Shown: positions 15,387 through 24,407 of the stretch, one piece after another | Layout: every line of letters begins with the position of its first letter | How positions within the stretch are numbered: the stretch's first letter is position 1 | Program-made: the position numbers and the translations under genes | The notes under the pieces: generated by a model | What the model saw: the letters and a program-made list of their open reading frames with translations, nothing else | Database searches by the model: none | What the model was told of the DNA's origin: nothing | Assembly (NCBI GenBank): GCA_035933635.1 | Contig: DASYYY010000031.1 | Span: 186,001 to 250,000, forward strand | From: JAKIVR01 sp035933635 | GTDB taxonomy: Archaea > Thermoplasmatota > Thermoplasmata > Lutacidiplasmatales > UBA184 | Length of the DNA stretch: 64,000 nucleotides | Direction of reading: 5' to 3'

Positions 15387-18070
15387 GCCCGACCGAGCTT
15401 CCGTCGCGGTTCGACCCCGCGACGATCGAACGACGGTGGCAGACCCTCTGGGCCGAGCAGCGCCTGTTCCAGGCCCCCGAGCGGCCGCACGGCCGGAAGT
15501 TCGCGATCCCGCTGCCGCCACCGAACGTCACGGGGTTCCTCACCATCGGCCACATGCTGGGGGGCACCGTCCAGGACCTCCTCGTCCGGCTCCACCGGAT
15601 GCGGGGCGACGCCGTGTTGTGGCTGCCGGGGGTCGACCACGCCGGCGTCGCGACCCAGGTCGAGGTCCGCAAGCAGCTCGCCCGCGAGGGGGTCCGGATG
15701 GAGGAGCTCCCGCGCGCGCGGGTGATCGAGCAGGTCGAGGAGTGGAAGCGCTCGCACGAGGCCCGCATCCTCGAGCAGGAGCGCGCCGCGGGTTTCTCCC
15801 TCGACATGACCCGGTACCGCTACACGATGGACCCCGGCTTCCAGCGCGCCACCCGGCGGGCCTTCGTCCGACTCTACCGTGAGGGGCTGCTCTACCGTGG
15901 GGAGCGGATCGTCAACTGGGACCCGGTGCTCCGGACCGCGCTCAGCGATCTCGAGGTGCTCCACCGCGACGAGCCCGCCGAACTGCTGTACGTCCGCTAC
16001 CCCTTCGCCGACGGATCGCCCGGCGGGATCACCGTGGCGACGGTGCGACCGGAGACGATCTTCGGCGACGTAGGGGTGGCGGTCCATCCCGACGACGAGC
16101 GCCACCGGGCGATCGTCGGTCGCACCGTGCGGGTGCCGCTCACCGATCGGGTGGTCCCGATCCTCACCGACGACCTGATCGACCCGACCTTCGGCAACGG
16201 CGCGCTCAAGCTCACGCCCGCCCACGACGTGCTCGACTTCCAGATCGCCAAACGCCATCCCGAGCTCGCCGCCGCGCCCGACGTCTTCGACGCGTCGGCG
16301 CACCTGGCGGGCGAGGCCGTCCCGGAGCGGTTCCGTGGGCTCGACCGCGACCGTGCCCGGTCCGAGGTCACCGAGGCACTGCGAGCCGCCGGCCAGCTGG
16401 AACGGACGGAGAAGTACGTCCATTCGGTGGGCCGCTCCGAGCGGTCGGACGCCGTCATCGAGCCCCGCCTGTCCACCCAGTGGTTCGTGCGGATGCCGGC
16501 GCTGGCCCCGCCGGTCGTCGAAGCGGTGCGCAAGGGCGAGGTGAAGATCCACCCGGCGCGCTGGGAGCTGACGTTCTACCGGTGGATGGAGGCGCTCGAG
16601 GACTGGTGCATCTCCCGCCAGGTGGTCTGGGGACACCCCGTCCCCGTGGTCTACTGCGAGAGCTGCGGGGCCGAGATCGTCGAAGAGGAACCGGTGGCGC
16701 GCTGTCCGAAGTGCGCGGGCGAGCGGCTCCGCAACGACCCCGACGTGCTCGACACGTGGTTCTCGAGCTGGATGTGGCCGTTCGCCACCCTCGGCTGGCC
16801 GGAGGAGACCTCCGACCTCGCGGCGTACTTCCCGACCGACGTTCTCGTCACCGGCCGGGACATCATGTTCTTCTGGGTGGCCCGGATGCTCATGGCGTCC
16901 TACCACTTCACCGGACGCCGACCGTTCTCCGACGTCTACTTCACCGGCATGCTCCGCGACGAGCAGGGCCGCCGGATGTCCAAGCATCTCGGCAACTCCC
17001 CCGACCCGGTCGACGTGATCGGCCGCTGGGGGGCCGACGCGATGCGGTTCGCACTGCTGTTCCCCAACCCCGCCGACCAGGACGGCCCGTTCAAGGAGAA
17101 CTCGCTCGAGGGCGCGCGCAATTTCCTCACGAAGCTCTGGAACCTCGTCCGGCTGCTCGCAAGCCACCTACCGGCCGGGACGCCTGCGGTGACGCAACCC
17201 CCGCACGCCGACCCGGAGGCACCCCTCGCCGACCGCTGGCTCCTCTCGCGTTGGCGGCACGTCGCGGAGGAGTACGACCGGGCGCTGGAGGAGTTCGAGT
17301 TCACACGCGCCGCCGGTGCGCTGCGCGACTTCCTCTGGCACGACGTGGCGGACCGCTACGTCGAAGTGCGCAAGGAGGCGCTCGCGGGGCGCGAGGGCGA
17401 GAGCGCGGCGCGAAGGACCCGCGAAGTGCTCCTGTTCGTGATGGACCGGTCGCTTCGGCATCTCCACCCGGTCGTCCCCCACGTGACCGAGGAGCTCTGG
17501 CAGGCGCTTCCGCATTCGGGCGAGACCCTCGAGACGGCCCGCTGGCCCTCCGCCACCGACGTTCCGCTCGACCCCGAGAGCGAGGTCGCGATGGAGACGG
17601 TGCTCGAATCGATCCGTCTCCTGCGACTACTGCGCTCGGAGAACAACCTGCCGGTCTCCGAGATGCCCGCCGCGTGGGTTCGCCCCTCCGGGCCCGATGT
17701 CGCGCGACTCCTGACCGCCGAGGGGGCCACCGTACGTCGGCTGGCGCGGGTGGGGGAGCTCACCCTCCTTGGCGGGAACGACCGGACTCCGGAGAAGACC
17801 TACAGCGTCGTCGCCCAGCTGGGCGAGATCTTCCTGGCCCGGTCCCCCGAGGCCGAGCAGGCCGATTGGGAGGCGCTGCTACGGGAGAAGGAGAAGCTGG
17901 CCGGCCTGCTGCGACGCGCCGAGGCGCGGCTGGCCGATCCCGGCTTCCGCGACCGGGCCCCGCCGGCCGTGGTCGAGGAGACCCGGGCGAAGGCTTCCGA
18001 GCTGGGCGAGCGCCTGCGTCGGATCGATGAACACCTGCGGGCCACGCAAGGCGCCGCGGAGGCCTCGTGA
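15383..18070 (+). CDS. valS: Valyl-tRNA synthetase
   Basis: A full-length 895-residue class I ValRS. It opens with the RFDPATIERRWQTLW stretch of the family. PPPNVTGFLTIGH carries the HIGH motif as TIGH (54-57). The editing (CP1) domain spans about 150-350. DWCISRQVVWGHPVPV follows, then a zinc-like pair CESCGAE / CPKCAGE, and the KMSKS motif is RMSKH (531-535) before LGNSPDPVD. A C-terminal coiled coil (about 820-890) binds tRNA. Both signature motifs depart from consensus. It overlaps the permease upstream (ATGA) and the aldo/keto reductase downstream (GTGA). Confidence 0.95.
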   Translation: MSPTELPSRFDPATIERRWQTLWAEQRLFQAPERPHGRKFAIPLPPPNVTGFLTIGHMLGGTVQDLLVRLHRMRGDAVLWLPGVDHAGVATQVEVRKQLAREGVRMEELPRARVIEQVEEWKRSHEARILEQERAAGFSLDMTRYRYTMDPGFQRATRRAFVRLYREGLLYRGERIVNWDPVLRTALSDLEVLHRDEPAELLYVRYPFADGSPGGITVATVRPETIFGDVGVAVHPDDERHRAIVGRTVRVPLTDRVVPILTDDLIDPTFGNGALKLTPAHDVLDFQIAKRHPELAAAPDVFDASAHLAGEAVPERFRGLDRDRARSEVTEALRAAGQLERTEKYVHSVGRSERSDAVIEPRLSTQWFVRMPALAPPVVEAVRKGEVKIHPARWELTFYRWMEALEDWCISRQVVWGHPVPVVYCESCGAEIVEEEPVARCPKCAGERLRNDPDVLDTWFSSWMWPFATLGWPEETSDLAAYFPTDVLVTGRDIMFFWVARMLMASYHFTGRRPFSDVYFTGMLRDEQGRRMSKHLGNSPDPVDVIGRWGADAMRFALLFPNPADQDGPFKENSLEGARNFLTKLWNLVRLLASHLPAGTPAVTQPPHADPEAPLADRWLLSRWRHVAEEYDRALEEFEFTRAAGALRDFLWHDVADRYVEVRKEALAGREGESAARRTREVLLFVMDRSLRHLHPVVPHVTEELWQALPHSGETLETARWPSATDVPLDPESEVAMETVLESIRLLRLLRSENNLPVSEMPAAWVRPSGPDVARLLTAEGATVRRLARVGELTLLGGNDRTPEKTYSVVAQLGEIFLARSPEAEQADWEALLREKEKLAGLLRRAEARLADPGFRDRAPPAVVEETRAKASELGERLRRIDEHLRATQGAAEAS

Positions 18071-19080
18071 CCAAGAAGTCCGACGGCGCGCGAGCTTCCG
18101 CGCGCCGCGGCCGGGCCGCAAAGGCGCCGGCAGAGGTGCCAGCGGCCGGGCGGTTCGACGGCCCCGCGCTCCCGATGGGCCGGTCCGGTGCCCGCCACCC
18201 ACCGATCGGCCTCGGGCTTTGGGCGCTCGGCCGATGGTACCCGGACGACGAGGAGCGGACTCGGAACGTCCTGCAGCACGCCCTCGGTCGGCGGATCCCA
18301 TGGGTGGACACCGCCGAGGTCTACGGCGCCGGTCGGTCCGAGCGGATCCTGGGGGACGCGCTCGCCCGCGGCGCTGACGGCGCCTCCCGGCCCTTCCTGT
18401 CGACGAAGGTCTCCTGGGAACACCTCCGCGCCGCCCAGGTGCGCGCCGCGCTCATCGGCAGCCGTCATCGGTTGGGCGTGGAGAGGATCGACCTCTACCT
18501 CGTCCACGCCCCGGACCCCCACGTCCCGATCGCCGAGACGATGGCAGCCATGGAGGCGGTCTGGAAGGAGGGGCACGTCTCCTCCATCGGCGTCAGCAAC
18601 TTCTCGGTCGAGGAGCTGGAGGCGGCCCGGGGCGCGCTGTCCGAGGCGGAGATCGCGGTCAACCAGGTCCGGTTCAACCTCTTCGAGCGGGAGGATGCCG
18701 AGCCGGTCCTGGAGTACTGCCGACAGCACCGCATCGTGGTCGAGGCCTACACGCCTACCGCACGGGGGTTGCTCGCCGGACGGTTCCTCACCGGTCGGGG
18801 CCCGGCCAAGTCGGACCCGCGCCACGGCCGCGGCATCTTCGACGCGGAACGGTTCCCGACCTACCAGAAGCGGGCGCTCGAGCTCGACGCGCTCGCCCGG
18901 GAGGCCGGTGTGCCGATGCTCTCCCTCGCGCTCCACTACCTGACCCGGGTGGGAGCCGCCCCGGTCTTTGGCGCCAGCACGGCCGAGCAGTTCGACGAGG
19001 TCCTCGACGCCTGGGGCCGCCGTCCCACCGACGAGGTCCTGGACCGGGCCGACCGGATCGCACGGGGCGATGGCCGCTAA
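18067..19080 (+). CDS. Aldo/keto reductase
   Basis: A 337-residue NADPH-dependent oxidoreductase of the TIM-barrel AKR superfamily. The catalytic tetrad is visible: Asp and Tyr in DTAEVYG, Lys in STKVSW and His in LVHAPDPH. A later IGVSNFSVEELE and the NQVRFNLF strand are also characteristic. An Ala/Arg-rich 35-residue N-terminal extension precedes the barrel, so an internal start remains possible. The GTG overlaps the valS stop (GTGA). The substrate is unknown; the family reduces a wide range of carbonyls. Confidence 0.87.
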   Translation: MTKKSDGARASARRGRAAKAPAEVPAAGRFDGPALPMGRSGARHPPIGLGLWALGRWYPDDEERTRNVLQHALGRRIPWVDTAEVYGAGRSERILGDALARGADGASRPFLSTKVSWEHLRAAQVRAALIGSRHRLGVERIDLYLVHAPDPHVPIAETMAAMEAVWKEGHVSSIGVSNFSVEELEAARGALSEAEIAVNQVRFNLFEREDAEPVLEYCRQHRIVVEAYTPTARGLLAGRFLTGRGPAKSDPRHGRGIFDAERFPTYQKRALELDALAREAGVPMLSLALHYLTRVGAAPVFGASTAEQFDEVLDAWGRRPTDEVLDRADRIARGDGR

Positions 19081-19717
19081 GCTCGTCGCCTTCGACATGG
19101 ACGGGACGCTCGTCGACGTGATGAGCTCCTGGGCCGAGGTGCATCGCCACTTCGGAGAATCCAACTCCGAGGCGCTGGACCTGTTCGTCCACGACCGGAT
19201 CGACGACATGGAGTTCATCCGGCGCGACATCGCGCTCTGGTGGAAGCACGACCGCGAGCTGACCTCCGCGGCGGTCGATGAGATCCTGGCCCAGGTGCCG
19301 TTGATGCCGGGGGCGGCGGAACTGTTCGAGGCGCTCCATCGTAAGGGGGTGGCCACGGCGATCGTGAGCGGGGGGATCGACCTGCTGGCCCACCGCGTCG
19401 CCCGGAAGTTGGACATCCCCCACGTCTACGCCAACGGCTTCCAGGTCGACGATCGGGGGCGGCTGACCGGCGAGGGGATCGTACGCGTGCCGATCAAGCA
19501 CAAGGGCCGCACGCTGCGCGCGCTCCAGCACGAGCTCGGGATCCCCAAGCACGAGACCGCCTCGGTCGGAAACTCCGACATCGACGTCCAGCTGTTCCGC
19601 GAGAGCAAGACCGGGATCGCCTTCCTGCCGGCCGACGACACCGTCCGCGAACACGCCACGCGGGTCGTGGCCGCCCACGACCTCTCCGAGTGCATCCCCT
19701 ACCTGCTCGAAGAATGA
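19070..19717 (+). CDS. HAD-family phosphatase, phosphoserine phosphatase (SerB)-like
   Basis: This 215-residue hydrolase has HAD motif I FDMDGTLVD (7-15) with the nucleophile and acid/base Asp pair, motif II in VSGGID, a Lys near KHKGRTLR and motif III SVGNSDIDVQLF. The layout and the SGG turn resemble phosphoserine phosphatase, but the substrate is not certain. The ATG sits 11 bases inside the 3' end of the aldo/keto reductase gene, so the two are coupled. If it is SerB it would complete serine synthesis from 3-phosphoglycerate. Confidence 0.8.
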   Translation: MAAKLVAFDMDGTLVDVMSSWAEVHRHFGESNSEALDLFVHDRIDDMEFIRRDIALWWKHDRELTSAAVDEILAQVPLMPGAAELFEALHRKGVATAIVSGGIDLLAHRVARKLDIPHVYANGFQVDDRGRLTGEGIVRVPIKHKGRTLRALQHELGIPKHETASVGNSDIDVQLFRESKTGIAFLPADDTVREHATRVVAAHDLSECIPYLLEE

Positions 19718-19781
19718 GCCGGTCGAGCGCGGTCGCCGAGGCCAACTCTTTTCTGCCGTCCCCCGCTCGTAACTCCGGTCC

Positions 19782-20399
19782 ATGGTCGAGTATGCGGCGC
19801 TCCTGAAGCGGGCGCGGGAGAAGCTCCCGCAGGTGCAGGTGAGCACCGACCGGTTCCAGGTGCCGGAGCCCGACGTGATGATCGACGGCAAGAACACGGT
19901 GATCCGGAACTTCCAGGACATCACCACCGTCCTGCGGCGCGAGCCCGACCACGTCATCGGCTTCCTCGCCCGCGAGCTCGGCTGCCCCGGCGTCCTCGAT
20001 CTCCCGAGGGCCTACCTCAAGTCGAAGATCCCCAAGGAGTCGATCGCCCAGCGGCTCAAGGAGTACACCGAGAAGTACGTGATCTGCTCGGAGTGCAAGC
20101 GCCCCGATACCCACCTCAACAAGGAGGGCCGGTTCACGCTGTTGGTCTGCGAGGCCTGCGGAGCCCAGCGGCCGGTGACCATGCGCCGGGTCGTCGCTCC
20201 GGAGAAGCCCAAGCTCCCGGTCGAGGTCGGGCAGGTCTACCGGCTGACCATCGAGGACGTCGGTCGCAGGGGCGACGGCGTCGCCAAGAAGGAAGGCTTC
20301 GTGATCTTCGTCACGGGCGCCGCGACCCGCGGGCAGACGATCAACGCCAAGGTCACCAAGGTGCTGGGCAACAACGCCTACGCCGTCGTGCAGCCGTAG
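19782..20399 (+). CDS. Translation initiation factor aIF2 subunit beta with C-terminal TRAM domain
   Basis: This 205-residue protein is the beta subunit of the heterotrimeric factor that brings initiator Met-tRNA to the ribosome. Residues 30-95 form the aIF2-beta core (NTVIRNFQDITTVLRREPDH, then FLARELG). The zinc ribbon uses C102, C105, C123 and C126. From about 148 a TRAM domain follows (VGQVYRLTIEDVGRRGDGVA), an RNA-binding module also fused to this factor in some other euryarchaea. A CTCTTTTCT box lies about 34 nt upstream of the ATG. The presenilin gene follows 6 bp after the stop. Confidence 0.93.
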   Translation: MVEYAALLKRAREKLPQVQVSTDRFQVPEPDVMIDGKNTVIRNFQDITTVLRREPDHVIGFLARELGCPGVLDLPRAYLKSKIPKESIAQRLKEYTEKYVICSECKRPDTHLNKEGRFTLLVCEACGAQRPVTMRRVVAPEKPKLPVEVGQVYRLTIEDVGRRGDGVAKKEGFVIFVTGAATRGQTINAKVTKVLGNNAYAVVQP

Positions 20400-20405
20400 T
20401 CCCGC

Positions 20406-21374
20406 ATGCGGAGCCTCCGGTCGTTCGGACTGGTCTCCCTCTTCATCGGCGCCCAGGTCGTTGCCCTCGCCCTCGCGCTCCCGTTCCGTGCCCAGGGGCT
20501 GTCCACCACCGCCAATCCCTCGAGCCCGACGGCCCCGCTCTACCTGATCGCGGTCATCATCGCCGCGCCCATCGGCATCCTGCTCTTGGCGCGCATCCGC
20601 GGTGCGCTCGCCACGCTCCGGTGGATCATCCTGCTCGGCATCGCGGGGGCGCTCTCGTTCACCCTCACCGCCGCCTTCCAGGCGCTGCTGCCGGAGTACT
20701 ACTTCTTGCCCCCGGTCTCGGCCGACTACGTCGTCGTCCCCGCCATCGCGCTGGGCATGCTTGCCGCGGTGCTGATGTTCGAGGTCCTGCTCCTGGACCC
20801 GCAGTGGTACGTCGTGGACTTCGTCGGGTTCGTCGCCGCCGGTTCGCTCATCGCGCTCCTCGGCATCTCCTTCGCGATCCTGCCGGTGTTGATCTTGCTC
20901 GTCGTGCTCGCCGGCTACGATGCGATCGCGGTGTACTGGACCAAGCACATGGTCTCGCTCGCCGAGGTGGTCACCGACCTCAAGCTCCCCATCCTGCTCG
21001 TCATGCCCGCCACCGCGGGGTACAACTACCCGACGAGCGGCGGCTTCACCGCCCAGAGAGGCCGGCCGGTCGAGGAGCGCGAGGCGATGTTCATGGGCCT
21101 GGGGGACATCGTCTTTCCGGGGATCCTGATCGTCGCGGCGTACATCTGGCTCCCGCTCTCTCCGACGTTCCTCCACGTCGGGGCGAACCTCTGGGTCGCC
21201 CTCGGCGCCCTCGCCGGGGCGCTCGTGGGATACACGGTCCTCATGCGCTTCGTCCACTCCGGTAACCCCCAGGCGGGCCTGCCGTTCCTCAACGGCGGGG
21301 TGATCGCCGGCTACCTGCTGACCTACCTCCTGGTGCTCCACAACCTCAGCTTCGGCGTCTCGTTCAATTTCTAG
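20406..21374 (+). CDS. Presenilin-like intramembrane aspartyl protease (A22/PSH family)
   Basis: A 322-residue membrane protein with nine predicted helices. The two catalytic aspartates of GxGD proteases are visible: D172 in YDAIAVYWTK and D234 in GLGDIVFPG. The third element, usually PAL, appears as GLPFLNGG (291-298). A hydrophilic loop at 205-228 lies between the catalytic helices, where presenilins have their cytosolic loop. This fits archaeal presenilin homologues (PF06550/DUF1119), which cut transmembrane helices. It sits 6 bp after aIF2-beta and 15 bp before deoxyhypusine synthase. Its substrate is unknown. Confidence 0.88.
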   Translation: MRSLRSFGLVSLFIGAQVVALALALPFRAQGLSTTANPSSPTAPLYLIAVIIAAPIGILLLARIRGALATLRWIILLGIAGALSFTLTAAFQALLPEYYFLPPVSADYVVVPAIALGMLAAVLMFEVLLLDPQWYVVDFVGFVAAGSLIALLGISFAILPVLILLVVLAGYDAIAVYWTKHMVSLAEVVTDLKLPILLVMPATAGYNYPTSGGFTAQRGRPVEEREAMFMGLGDIVFPGILIVAAYIWLPLSPTFLHVGANLWVALGALAGALVGYTVLMRFVHSGNPQAGLPFLNGGVIAGYLLTYLLVLHNLSFGVSFNF

Positions 21375-21389
21375 GGAGGCAGGACGGAG

Positions 21390-22406
21390 ATGCCGCGAAG
21401 GGTCGAGGACTACTCGGTCGCCGACCGGCCCTCCCTCGACCAACTGACCGCACGCTGGGAGGCGAGCGGCGGATTCACGGCCAAGGCCGTGGGCCGCGCC
21501 GTCGACGTGCTCGCCCGGATGTTCGGCGACGAGGAGATGACGGTGTTCCTGTCGTTCCCCGCCGACCTGGTCGCCACGGGATTGCGCGGGGTGCTCTGCG
21601 AGCTCATCGAACTCGGCCGGGTCGACGCGGTGATCACGACCTGCGGGACGCTCGACCACGACCTGGCCCGCGCGATCAAGCCCTACTACCACGGCGAATG
21701 GGAGCTCGACGACGCCGCGCTCCACCGCCGAAAGATGTACCGCCTGGGCAACGTGGTGATCCCGCAGGCGAACTACGGCGGGGTCATCGAACGCCGCATG
21801 CAACGCCTGCTCGAGAGGTCGTGGAAGGCCGGTCGTCGCGAGTGGTCCACCCGAGACCTCGTCTGGGCGATCGGCGAGGACCTGGGGCCGGAATTCGGCC
21901 GCGGTTCGATCTGCCGCGCGGCGTTCGAGCGGAAGGTACCGGTCTTCGTTCCCGGGATCACCGACGGCGCAGTCGGATCGCAACTCTGGCTGTTCGGCCA
22001 GACCCACCGGGGGCTCCGCATCGACCTGCTGGCCGACGAGCAGCACCTCAGCGACCTCGTGTTCGAGGCGAAGCGGAGCGGGGCGTTCCTACTGGGGGGC
22101 GGGATCTCCAAACACCACACGATCTGGTGGAACCAGTTCCGCGGGGGCCTCGACGCCGCGGTCTACGTCACCACCGCCGTCGAGTGGGATGGGAGCCTCT
22201 CGGGGGCCCGGACCCGCGAAGCGATCTCGTGGGGGAAGCTCAAGCCGCGGGCCCCGCACGTCACCGTCGATGGCGACGCTACGGTGATCGTCCCGCTCTT
22301 GGTGGGAGCCGCGCTCGAACGGACTCGAAAATCCGGAACCGACCAAGTCCCGGGGCGCGCTCCCCATGTGTCGCCGGCGCGGAGGGGGCTTCGCGGGGGC
22401 CGATGA
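21390..22406 (+). CDS. dys: Deoxyhypusine synthase
   Basis: This 338-residue enzyme transfers the aminobutyl group of spermidine to a lysine of aIF5A, the first step of hypusine formation. The active-site lysine is K241 in GGGISKHHTIWWNQFRGG. Other family stretches are FLSFPADLVATGLRG, VITTCGTLDHDL and FVPGITDGAVGSQLW with the NAD-binding residues. The C-terminal 30 residues are Arg/Gly-rich and probably disordered. It follows aIF2-beta and the presenilin homologue, giving a translation-factor neighbourhood. The stop overlaps the next ATG (ATGA). Confidence 0.95.
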   Translation: MPRRVEDYSVADRPSLDQLTARWEASGGFTAKAVGRAVDVLARMFGDEEMTVFLSFPADLVATGLRGVLCELIELGRVDAVITTCGTLDHDLARAIKPYYHGEWELDDAALHRRKMYRLGNVVIPQANYGGVIERRMQRLLERSWKAGRREWSTRDLVWAIGEDLGPEFGRGSICRAAFERKVPVFVPGITDGAVGSQLWLFGQTHRGLRIDLLADEQHLSDLVFEAKRSGAFLLGGGISKHHTIWWNQFRGGLDAAVYVTTAVEWDGSLSGARTREAISWGKLKPRAPHVTVDGDATVIVPLLVGAALERTRKSGTDQVPGRAPHVSPARRGLRGGR

Positions 22407-22828
22407 CCTCGCCGATCGCCCAAGAGGTCGCCGAGGTTCGGGGGAGGCTCGGGGCCGTGATCGGGACCCACACCGAGCCGCTGTGCGTCCACGAACTCTG
22501 CACTCGGACCGGCCTCGACCCTCACGAAGCGGGCGCGACGGCGGCGCTCCTGATGTTCGCCTCCGCCCTGTACCGCCCGACCGACGGCTCCCCTCCTGTC
22601 TGCGGGGGTGCGGCGGTCGAAGCGCACCAACCGGGGTGGTTCGCCACCTCCCCGTTCGACTATTTCTTCTGGTCGCTGCACGGCGGAAGGCGCGCGACCG
22701 CGGACGGGCTGACCTCATTCGGGGCCGAGTGGCAGGGCGCGCTCCTCGCGGCGAAGATCCTGGCCCACAGCCGAGAGTTCCCGATTCTCCGGCGCCAGCG
22801 GGGGATGCGTCCGGACCTGGTGGTGTGA
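22403..22828 (+). CDS. Hypothetical protein coupled to deoxyhypusine synthase
   Basis: I do not recognise this 141-residue protein. It begins with ATGA overlap on the dys stop. The N-terminal half (VAEVRGRLGAVIGTHTEPLC, then HELCTRTGLDPHEAGATAAL) has the look of a helix-turn-helix or DNA-binding four-helix unit. The second half has Trp/Phe-rich segments (GWFATSPFDYFFWSLHGG). No signal peptide or membrane helix is seen. It ends shortly before the TATA box of tRNA-Lys. Confidence 0.55.
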   Translation: MTSPIAQEVAEVRGRLGAVIGTHTEPLCVHELCTRTGLDPHEAGATAALLMFASALYRPTDGSPPVCGGAAVEAHQPGWFATSPFDYFFWSLHGGRRATADGLTSFGAEWQGALLAAKILAHSREFPILRRQRGMRPDLVV

Positions 22829-22898
22829 CCCCCGCAGGACCCCAACGGGGGGCGAAATCTCCCGTTCCCGACCGCGCTCCAGGGGGCCCTGCGTCGGA

Positions 22899-22907
22899 GA
22901 TATAAGG
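22899..22907 (+). promoter_or_regulatory. TATA box of tRNA-Lys
   Basis: GATATAAGG lies about 30 nt upstream of the tRNA 5' end at 22935, which is the expected archaeal promoter spacing and the clearest TATA box in the window. Confidence 0.7.
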
Positions 22908-22934
22908 GGCCGGACCAGCGGCGCCCTGCGACGC

Positions 22935-23009
22935 GGGCCCGTAGCTCAGTCCGGTCAGAGCAGGCGGCTCTTAACCGCAAGATCGGGGGTTCGAATCCCC
23001 TCGGGCCCG
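22935..23009 (+). tRNA. tRNA-Lys (anticodon CTT)
   Basis: The acceptor stem GGGCCCG / CGGGCCC is a perfect 7 bp. TAGCTCAG begins the D-arm, the anticodon loop is CTCTTAA with anticodon CTT (codon AAG), and the T-loop TTCGAAT (22990-22996) closes on a GGGGG/CCCCT stem with one G-U pair. The discriminator is G and no CCA is encoded. No intron is seen. It lies upstream of an accessory-gene stretch and could act as an integration target, but no repeated 3' end was noticed downstream. Confidence 0.95.
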
Positions 23010-23014
23010 TCGGA

Positions 23015-23920
23015 CTACCCCGGCCGCGAGCGGGAGGCGACGACGAGGCCGACAGGAGGGTGGTCTTCGCCGTGCACCCGGAGCTGTTCGGCATACTTGT
23101 CCCACCTTCGCAGCAGCGTGGTCCGGGCCGGGCCGACGGGCAGGGATTCCACGATCGCACGCGGGAAATACGCCAGGGCGTGCGGGAGGTCGACCTCGAG
23201 GATGCGCGCGGATTCGACCACTCCCCGTGCGCGCTCCACGAGCCGCACGAGTCGCTCGACCGATAGGTAGTGTCGATCATCCCGGCGCCCGTAGGCCTTC
23301 CAGAACACCTCCTCGCGCAGGTTGTACATTGCGAGGTGAGCGGCCTGGGCGCGTGTGGTCGAGCGGGGGAGCGACTCGGCGAGCACGACCCTTGGGGCCA
23401 CTCGGAGCATCTCACGGATCGTGGCAACGACGGACGCGTCGGTGCCGAGGGACCGGATTCCGTGGACGCAGACCGCGACGTCCGCTGCCCCGCGGCGCAA
23501 GGGTAGTCGGCGGGCATCGCAGGCGAGGGGCTGGATCCGGACCGCCATTCCGCTCCGCCGGACCACCGAACGGAAGTTCGCCCATCGGGATCGCTCGGCC
23601 GCGAGGACCCGACCTTTCGACCCTACGCGGAACGCCAACGGGACCGTCGTGAGGGCGTGGCTGCCGGACCCTACCTCGAGGACGGTCGAGCCCGGGCGAA
23701 TGGGCGTGCGTTCGACGATGGCGAAGCGCTCGAGCATCTCGCAACGTAACCAGTCCTCGGGCAGGGGCGCGGAGGTACCCCGAGGGATGTGCCGGAGGAC
23801 GGACCGGAACCCTGAAGGCGCCGAGCGAAGCGCCTCCTCGCACCGGTCGTCCCTTCGGCGCCCGCCCGGTTCGCGAACGCTCACTGTTACCCCGAGGAGC
23901 GGGGACCGTTGGGCATCCAC
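23015..23920 (-). CDS. SAM-dependent methyltransferase domain protein
   Basis: A 301-residue protein whose core begins near residue 45. SAM motif I is STVLEVGSGSHALTTV at about 78-93, followed by GRVLAAERSRWANF and CDARRLPLRRGAADVAVCVH, typical of class I methyltransferases. The C-terminal third (about 190-290) has long helices and no recognised domain. The start codon is GTG; the first 40 residues are Arg-rich and may not be translated. The gene converges on tRNA-Lys, leaving only 5 bp between them. The substrate is unknown. Confidence 0.7.
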   Translation of the reverse strand: MDAQRSPLLGVTVSVREPGGRRRDDRCEEALRSAPSGFRSVLRHIPRGTSAPLPEDWLRCEMLERFAIVERTPIRPGSTVLEVGSGSHALTTVPLAFRVGSKGRVLAAERSRWANFRSVVRRSGMAVRIQPLACDARRLPLRRGAADVAVCVHGIRSLGTDASVVATIREMLRVAPRVVLAESLPRSTTRAQAAHLAMYNLREEVFWKAYGRRDDRHYLSVERLVRLVERARGVVESARILEVDLPHALAYFPRAIVESLPVGPARTTLLRRWDKYAEQLRVHGEDHPPVGLVVASRSRPG

Positions 23921-23977
23921 CCGACGCGACCGGGCCGCGTTCGTGGTGCCCGACCACCGTACGCGATCCGTTCGCTC

Positions 23978-24367
23978 CTAGTCGGATGCGGGCGAGAGGT
24001 AGTGCTCGTTGCCGTCCGGGTCGCGGACACCGGCCCACCACCCCCACGAGGCCTTCTCGGGTTCATGGTAGAACTCCACTCCCTTCTCCTTGAGACGTCG
24101 ACACTCCGCCTCGAACTCCCCCGGTATCACGATCACGAGACCCGAACGGCCCGGCTCGAGGGGGATCGGATGGGGACGATTCTCCGACGCCTGGCACAGG
24201 TGCAACACGCTCCCCCGCCCGTCCCCGCCCACCGTCACCCAGTGGTCGTCGTCATCGACGAGCTTGAGCCCGAGCTTGTCCACGTACCACTTCTTCGAGG
24301 CGTTCCGGTCCGATGCGACGATGGGGATACTCGCGACCCAGGGGGTCGCCGAACTTGGGTTCGACAT
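23978..24367 (-). CDS. VOC (glyoxalase/bleomycin-resistance) family protein
   Basis: This 129-residue protein has the two beta-alpha-beta-beta-beta modules of the vicinal oxygen chelate fold. The first runs from IPIVASDRNASKKWYVDKLG, and the second ends in GVRDPDGNEHYLSP, where the Glu of the metal site lies. The VTVGGDGRGSVLHLCQ strand carries a candidate His ligand. Members include isomerases, dioxygenases and resistance proteins, so no substrate is given. A strong TATA box (24398-24407) precedes it on the minus strand. Confidence 0.85.
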   Translation of the reverse strand: MSNPSSATPWVASIPIVASDRNASKKWYVDKLGLKLVDDDDHWVTVGGDGRGSVLHLCQASENRPHPIPLEPGRSGLVIVIPGEFEAECRRLKEKGVEFYHEPEKASWGWWAGVRDPDGNEHYLSPASD

Positions 24368-24397
24368 GGATCGGTTCGGAGCCGGCCTATCTGCCCA

Positions 24398-24407
24398 GAT
24401 TTATTTT
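24398..24407 (-). promoter_or_regulatory. TATA box of the VOC gene
   Basis: Reading on the minus strand, AAAATAAAT lies about 35 nt before the ATG of the VOC gene (24367). The rest of the 24368-24598 gap is GC-rich and holds nothing else I can identify. Confidence 0.55.
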
